Shown: piece after piece, positions 6,565-10,452 of the stretch | Position numbering within the stretch: position 1 is the first letter of the stretch | Layout: every line of letters starts with the position of its first letter | Source: Victivallales bacterium | GTDB taxonomy: Bacteria > Verrucomicrobiota > Lentisphaeria > Oligosphaerales > Oligosphaeraceae | Direction of reading: 5' to 3' | DNA length: 10,452 bases | Assembly (NCBI GenBank): GCA_017431185.1 | Contig: JAFRLP010000100.1 | Span: 1-10,452 of the forward strand | The notes under the pieces: model-generated | What the model was told of the DNA's origin: nothing | Database searches by the model: none | The model's input: only the letters and a program-made list of their open reading frames with translations | Position numbers and translations under genes: made by a program

Positions 6565-7176
6565 ATGGCTGACGAACTCCAAGCGCTTTTAGACCGCATA
6601 ACCAATGACGAACTCAAGAAAGCCGACTCCGAGAAGGAGCGGATAATCGCCGAGGCCAAAAAACAGGCTGCGGAGATTGTGCGCCAGGCTCAGGCGGAGG
6701 CCGACGCCACCCGTGCGGCGGCCGCAAAGGAAGCCGAGATGTTCGCGAAAAAGGGGCAGGAGGCGCTCCATCAGGCTTCCCGCGACATCCTCATCTCCCT
6801 GCGCGCGCAGTTGGAGTCGCGCGTCAGCAAGGCGGTCAATGAACTGATACGCGGCAGCGCCAAAGGCGCTGAACTGGGCAGGATCATCACCAGTCTGATC
6901 ACAGGCTTCCTCCAATCGGACGGCAGGCAGGATGACATTCGCATTCTGGTTGCGGAAGATGACCTCGTGAAGGTACAGGCAGCAGTCCAGGCAAGCCTGA
7001 CGGATGATTTGCGCGCCCATGTGGAACTCGCTCCAGCCCACGCCGTCACAGGCGGATTCAAACTCGCGTTCCGCCAGTCGGCGGTGGTCTATGACTTCAC
7101 GGACCAGGCGTTGGCCGAGACCGTCGCCGCCTATGTCAGCCCCAAAGTGGCCGCAGTCATCGCCCCTGAAAACTAA
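6565..7176 (+). CDS. atpE: V/A-type ATP synthase subunit E (peripheral stalk)
   Basis: The protein has 203 residues, the usual size for subunit E. It forms part of the peripheral stalk that holds the A3B3 head against rotation and links it to the membrane sector. The N-terminal part (about 12-80) is a long, charged, Ala/Glu/Lys-rich coiled coil. The C-terminal globular part carries family-like elements: ELAPAHAVTGGFKL (154-167) and VVYDFTDQALAE (174-185). Alone the similarity is modest, because subunit E is poorly conserved, but its position at the head of a cluster with DUF2764, A and B makes the call firm. It is the first gene after the promoter at 6480-6508. The gap to the next gene is 19 nt. 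Confidence 0.87.
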   Translation: MADELQALLDRITNDELKKADSEKERIIAEAKKQAAEIVRQAQAEADATRAAAAKEAEMFAKKGQEALHQASRDILISLRAQLESRVSKAVNELIRGSAKGAELGRIITSLITGFLQSDGRQDDIRILVAEDDLVKVQAAVQASLTDDLRAHVELAPAHAVTGGFKLAFRQSAVVYDFTDQALAETVAAYVSPKVAAVIAPEN

Positions 7177-7182
7177 CGACGC

Positions 7183-7188
7183 GGGGAG
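7183..7188 (+). promoter_or_regulatory. Ribosome binding site of the DUF2764 gene
   Basis: GGGGAG lies 7 nt before the ATG at 7196. It is the strongest Shine-Dalgarno sequence in the window and selects this start over the open frame upstream, which only overlaps the subunit E gene. Confidence 0.6.
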
Positions 7189-7195
7189 ACCCCAG

Positions 7196-7765
7196 ATGGC
7201 CGTTGACCTGTTTTACTACCTGAGCACATTGCCGTATCTGAAGCCCGGCGACCCGCCCCCGATGGGAAGCGCGGAGTTCCTGGCCAGATGTCGTGCCAGT
7301 CTTGCGCCTGACCTGGCGGACGCGGTGGCGCAGGCGGCTCTCCTCCCGCCCACCGAAGGCGCTGGCACGGAAACCATGCGACGCTGGTTCGCCTTCGAGA
7401 CCTTTCTGCGCAACTCCGCGGCAGCCATCCGCCTCGCCCGTTTCCAGCGCAGCGGACTGACCTTCACGCCCAGGGACACGGATTACCTCTCGCCCTCTCT
7501 CCGCAAGCAGGTGGAGGACGCCCTCGCCCTCCCATCCCCCGCCGAAAGGGAGAATGCCCTGGACATGGTTCGCTGGCGCCACCTTGATGAAATGGAGTCA
7601 GGGCACTCCTTTGACCAAACGCTTCTCGAAATCTACGCGCTCCGGCTCCTTTTGCTGGAGAAGCAGGCGTCCCGCAACCTCAAGGAAGGCAAGGCTGCCT
7701 TTGCCTCCGTCCTTCAGGATGGCCTAAGCCAGGCTCAGGCCAGCCGCGTGGACACGGAACTGTAA
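7196..7765 (+). CDS. DUF2764 family protein of the V-type ATPase operon
   Basis: The protein has 189 residues and no known enzymatic motif. It starts MAVDLFYYLSTLPYL, the pattern seen at the N-terminus of DUF2764 proteins encoded between subunits E and A in Chlamydia, Bacteroidetes and spirochete ATPase operons. The remainder is predicted to be almost all helical, with a conserved-looking core RWRHLDEMESGHSFDQTLL (126-144) and a Leu-rich helix (143-156). There is no signal peptide or transmembrane segment, so it should act in the cytoplasm. Clusters of this kind typically lack recognisable genes for the central-stalk subunits C and F. A structural role in the rotor or stalk, for example replacing subunit C, is a reasonable guess but is inference. 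Family membership rests on the N-terminal pattern, size and gene order. Confidence 0.75.
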   Translation: MAVDLFYYLSTLPYLKPGDPPPMGSAEFLARCRASLAPDLADAVAQAALLPPTEGAGTETMRRWFAFETFLRNSAAAIRLARFQRSGLTFTPRDTDYLSPSLRKQVEDALALPSPAERENALDMVRWRHLDEMESGHSFDQTLLEIYALRLLLLEKQASRNLKEGKAAFASVLQDGLSQAQASRVDTEL

Positions 7766-7800
7766 TTCTCACTCACTTATATCGAACAGGCTGTCAAGAA

Positions 7801-9528
7801 ATGGAAGAAATCAAACAGACCGGCAAAGTCACGGGAGTCAACGGAAACCTGGTCAGCGTGGCCTTCGACGCCCGCGTCATCCAGAACGAAGTCGCATTTG
7901 TGCAGCTTGCAGACGGGACACGGCTGAAATCCGAAGTCATCCGTGTGCGCGGACGAGAGGCCGACTTGCAGGTTTTCGAAAGCACAGTGGGAGTCAAGGT
8001 CGGAGACAATGTCGAATTCACGGGAGACCTGCTCTCCGTGGAACTGGGGCCCGGACTGCTCACCCAGGTCTATGACGGACTGCAAAACCCGCTCCCAGAA
8101 TTGGCCAAGCAGACCAGTTACTTCCTGCAACGCGGCCTGTATGTCTATCCGCTCAACCGCGAGAAGCGCTGGAACTACCAGCCTGTGGCCAAATGCGGAG
8201 ACACGCTGAAGGCAGGCGACACGGTGGGAACCGTTCCCGAGGGAATCTTCCAGCACCGAATCATGCTGCCCTTCGCCTGGAGCGGCGAGTGGCAGATTGT
8301 CGAGACCGCCTCCCCTGGCGAATACAACATCACCCATGTCATCGCCAAGGCCAGCAACGGCCAGGAGACCCGCAACATCACGATGGTGCAGAAATGGCCG
8401 GTCAAAATCCCCGTCACCTGCTACAAGGAGAAACTGCTGGCGCACGACCCGCTCATCACACAGGTGCGAATCATCGACTCCTTCTTCCCCGTCGCCAAAG
8501 GCGGGACCTTCTGCACACCCGGCCCCTTCGGCGCGGGGAAAACCGTGCTCCAGCACGCCCTCGCGCAGCGTTCCGAAGCGGACATCGTCATCGTCGCTGC
8601 CTGCGGCGAACGCGCCGGCGAAGTGGTCGAAATCCTCCGCGAATTCCCGCATCTGGACGACCCGCGCACGGGACGCCACCTCATTGACCGAACCATCATC
8701 ATCTGCAACACCTCCTCCATGCCGGTGGCGGCACGCGAGGCCTCCATCTACACCAGCGTGACGCTGGCGGAATACTACCGCCAGATGGGACTGAACGTGC
8801 TCCTGCTGGCGGACTCCACCTCCCGCTGGGCGCAGGCCCTGCGCGAACTGTCCGGGCGCCTGGAGGAAATCCCCGGCGAAGAGGCGTTCCCCGCGTACCT
8901 GGAGTCCCGTGTCGCCGCCTTCTACGAGCGCGCCGGCCTGGTGCGGCTCAACGACGGCAGCAACGGCTCCATCACCATCTGCGGCGCGGTCAGCCCTGCG
9001 GGCGGCAATTTCGAGGAACCCGTCACCCAGGCCACCCTGAAGGTGGTCGGGTCGTTCCTGGCGCTCTCCCGTGACCGGGCCAACGCCCGCCGCTACCCAT
9101 CCATCCATCCGCTGGAGAGCTGGAGCAAGTACGCCAGCATCATTCCGGCTGCCAAGGTGAACAAGGCGCGCGCCATCCTGAAGGCGGGCAACGAGGTCGG
9201 ACAGATGATGAAGGTGGTTGGCGAGGAAGGAACGCCCGTCGTCGATTTCGTCAAGTATCTCAAGAGCGAATTCCTGGACTCGGTGTATCTCCAGCAGAAC
9301 ACCTTTGACAAGGTGGACGCGGCCTGCGGAGCCCGTCGCCAGGAGTATATGTTCGACAAGCTGCTGACCGTGCTGGACAAGGAGTTCGCCTTCGAGGGGA
9401 AAGACCAGGCGCGCTCCTATTTCCAGAGCCTTCGCCAGGAGTTCATTGACTGGAACTACACCCCGTGGGAGTCCATCGGCTTCCGCGAGGCGGAGAAACG
9501 CATCGACTCCCTGCTCGCCCAGGCATAA
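7801..9528 (+). CDS. atpA: V/A-type ATP synthase catalytic subunit A
   Basis: This 575-residue catalytic subunit binds and hydrolyses or makes ATP in the A3B3 head, coupled to H+ or Na+ movement through the membrane sector. The N-terminal beta-barrel (about 1-75) begins TGKVTGVNGNLVSV. The A-specific insertion (about 115-200) includes LPFAWSGEWQIVE. The P-loop is GPFGAGKT (241-248). GERAGEVVEILREFP (269-283) carries the catalytic Glu E270. Walker B and signature follow as LLLADSTSRWAQALRELSGR (334-353), then EEIPGEEAFPAYL. The C-terminal helical bundle completes the protein at near-standard length. All motifs are intact. There is no clear Shine-Dalgarno sequence before the ATG (only a weak CAGG at 7787-7790); the 35-nt gap to the DUF2764 gene holds nothing else. 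V-type rather than F-type follows from the long insertion and the neighbours. Confidence 0.97.
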   Translation: MEEIKQTGKVTGVNGNLVSVAFDARVIQNEVAFVQLADGTRLKSEVIRVRGREADLQVFESTVGVKVGDNVEFTGDLLSVELGPGLLTQVYDGLQNPLPELAKQTSYFLQRGLYVYPLNREKRWNYQPVAKCGDTLKAGDTVGTVPEGIFQHRIMLPFAWSGEWQIVETASPGEYNITHVIAKASNGQETRNITMVQKWPVKIPVTCYKEKLLAHDPLITQVRIIDSFFPVAKGGTFCTPGPFGAGKTVLQHALAQRSEADIVIVAACGERAGEVVEILREFPHLDDPRTGRHLIDRTIIICNTSSMPVAAREASIYTSVTLAEYYRQMGLNVLLLADSTSRWAQALRELSGRLEEIPGEEAFPAYLESRVAAFYERAGLVRLNDGSNGSITICGAVSPAGGNFEEPVTQATLKVVGSFLALSRDRANARRYPSIHPLESWSKYASIIPAAKVNKARAILKAGNEVGQMMKVVGEEGTPVVDFVKYLKSEFLDSVYLQQNTFDKVDAACGARRQEYMFDKLLTVLDKEFAFEGKDQARSYFQSLRQEFIDWNYTPWESIGFREAEKRIDSLLAQA

Positions 9529-9564
9529 TCCCAGCCCCCAAAACCTGATTTACCAGATAGAACG

Positions 9565-10452
9565 ATGAGAAAAACCTACAATCGCGTCATTCAAATCAGC
9601 GGCAACGTCATCACGGTGGAGGCGGAGAATGTCGCCAACAACGAACTGGCGGAGGTGCGCAGCGCGCGCGGCACCTCCCTGGCCCAGGTCATCCGCCTGG
9701 ACAAAGGCAAGGTCTATCTCCAGGTGTTCGCTGGCAGCCGCGGAGTCTCCACCGACAGCGAGGTGCGTTTCCTGGGACGCCCGATGCAGGTCTCCGGGTC
9801 GGAGGCGCTGCTGGGGCGAATCTTCACCGGAAATGGCTCGCCGCGTGACAACGGCCCCGCGCTTGAGGAGAACATGATGGAGATTGGCGGCCCCTCCGTC
9901 AACCCCGCCAACCGAATCATCCCCACCAAGATGATTCGCACCGGCATCCCGATGATTGACATCTTCAACACCCTGGTCGAGTCCCAGAAACTGCCCATCT
10001 TCTCGGTGGCCGGCGAACCCTACAACCAATTGCTGGCGCGCATCGCGATGCAGGCGGAGGTCGATGTCATTGTCCTCGGCGGCATGGGGCTGAAATACGA
10101 CGACTACCTCTACCTGAAGGAGACGCTGGACGAGCACGGGGCCCTCCCGCGCACGGTGATGTTCATCCATACGGCAAGCGACCCGATTGTGGAGTGCATC
10201 CAGGTCCCCGACATGTCGCTGGCGGTGGCGGAGTATTTCGCCACGGAGCAGAAGAAACGTGTGCTGGTGCTGCTCACGGACATGACCAACTTCAGCGACG
10301 CGCTCAAGGAAATCGCCATCACGATGGAGCAGATCCCCTCCAACCGCGGCTATCCCGGAGACCTCTATTCGCAGCTCGCCGCCCGCTACGAGAAGGCGGT
10401 GGACTTCGACGGTGCCGGCTCCATCACGATCCTCGCCGTCACCACGATGCCG
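9565..10452 (+). CDS. atpB: V/A-type ATP synthase subunit B (3' end beyond window)
   Basis: The first 296 residues are present; the gene runs off the window and about a third of the protein is missing. Subunit B is the non-catalytic nucleotide-binding partner of A in the head. The N-terminal barrel (about 1-75) is followed by [17 protein letters not shown] (82-98), [21 protein letters not shown] (part of 124-144), and [16 protein letters not shown] (145-160), which stands in place of a P-loop and has no GKT, as expected for [19 protein letters not shown] (171-188), [15 protein letters not shown] (236-250) and [18 protein letters not shown] (261-278) are further B-specific motifs. The SVAGEPYN form, rather than the archaeal SGSGLPHN, fits the bacterial E-DUF2764-A-B lineage. 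The ATG at 9565 gives the right N-terminus, but no Shine-Dalgarno sequence precedes it. Confidence 0.96.
   Translation, partial: MRKTYNRVIQISGNVITVEAENVANNELAEVRSARGTSLAQVIRLDKGKVYLQVFAGSRGVSTDSEVRFLGRPMQVSGSEALLGRIFTGNGSPRDNGPALEENMMEIGGPSVNPANRIIPTKMIRTGIPMIDIFNTLVESQKLPIFSVAGEPYNQLLARIAMQAEVDVIVLGGMGLKYDDYLYLKETLDEHGALPRTVMFIHTASDPIVECIQVPDMSLAVAEYFATEQKKRVLVLLTDMTNFSDALKEIAITMEQIPSNRGYPGDLYSQLAARYEKAVDFDGAGSITILAVTTMP

Noticed and set aside
6303..6659. N-terminal extension of the fabI reading frame up to 6659
   Set aside because: The extra residues have no family similarity, cross the AT-rich promoter region and overlap the start of subunit E. The ATG at 6302 gives a normal FabI N-terminus.
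7777..9108. 443-codon minus-strand open frame opposite ATPase subunit A
   Set aside because: It is antisense to a highly conserved catalytic gene. The composition is typical of a shadow frame and no start signal or homology pattern is visible.

Overview
The window is a G+C-rich bacterial chromosome segment with short gaps, several 4-nt ATGA gene overlaps and no visible RNA genes, mobile elements or CRISPR. The strongest taxonomic clue is the V/A-type ATPase cluster at the right end. Its order, subunit E, then a DUF2764 protein, then A, then B, is known from Chlamydiae and relatives, Bacteroidetes and spirochetes. Together with the base composition and the secreted glycoside hydrolase, this suggests a PVC-type (Verrucomicrobia/Lentisphaerae/Kiritimatiellae-like) heterotroph. 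That placement is an inference; no marker gene in the window fixes it.

Left block (37-5477, plus strand). A response-regulator protein with a decayed histidine-kinase body (37-1155) is followed by a possible weak terminator. Four genes then run nose to tail: an RluB/RsuA-type pseudouridine synthase (1221-1976), a small HNH nuclease-like protein (1973-2314), a class I fumarase/tartrate dehydratase alpha subunit (2311-3171), and a secreted GH5-like clan GH-A glycoside hydrolase (3168-5477). Each of the three junctions is an ATGA stop/start overlap, so these functionally unrelated proteins are probably translationally coupled on one mRNA. No fumarase beta subunit follows the alpha gene.

Middle (5484-6564). 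A FabI-type enoyl-ACP reductase lies on the minus strand and converges on the glycoside hydrolase with a 6-nt gap. It diverges from the ATPase cluster across a 262-nt spacer that is AT-rich compared with its surroundings. The spacer holds a well-formed promoter for the ATPase genes (6480-6508), a pair of near-identical 15-bp direct repeats exactly 42 bp apart, and a 10-bp perfect palindrome next to the second repeat. This looks like a shared control region for a fatty-acid gene and the ion-translocating ATPase.

Right block (6565-10452, plus strand). The genes are V-type ATPase subunit E (stalk), a DUF2764 protein, catalytic subunit A (complete) and subunit B (cut by the window end). Subunits D, I and K would be expected just beyond the window.

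The most notable points are the pseudokinase-receiver fusion, the repeat/palindrome module between fabI and the ATPase operon, the loss of one catalytic tyrosine in the FabI-like enzyme, the Thr-Glu in place of Asn-Glu in the glycoside hydrolase, and the lone fumarase alpha subunit.
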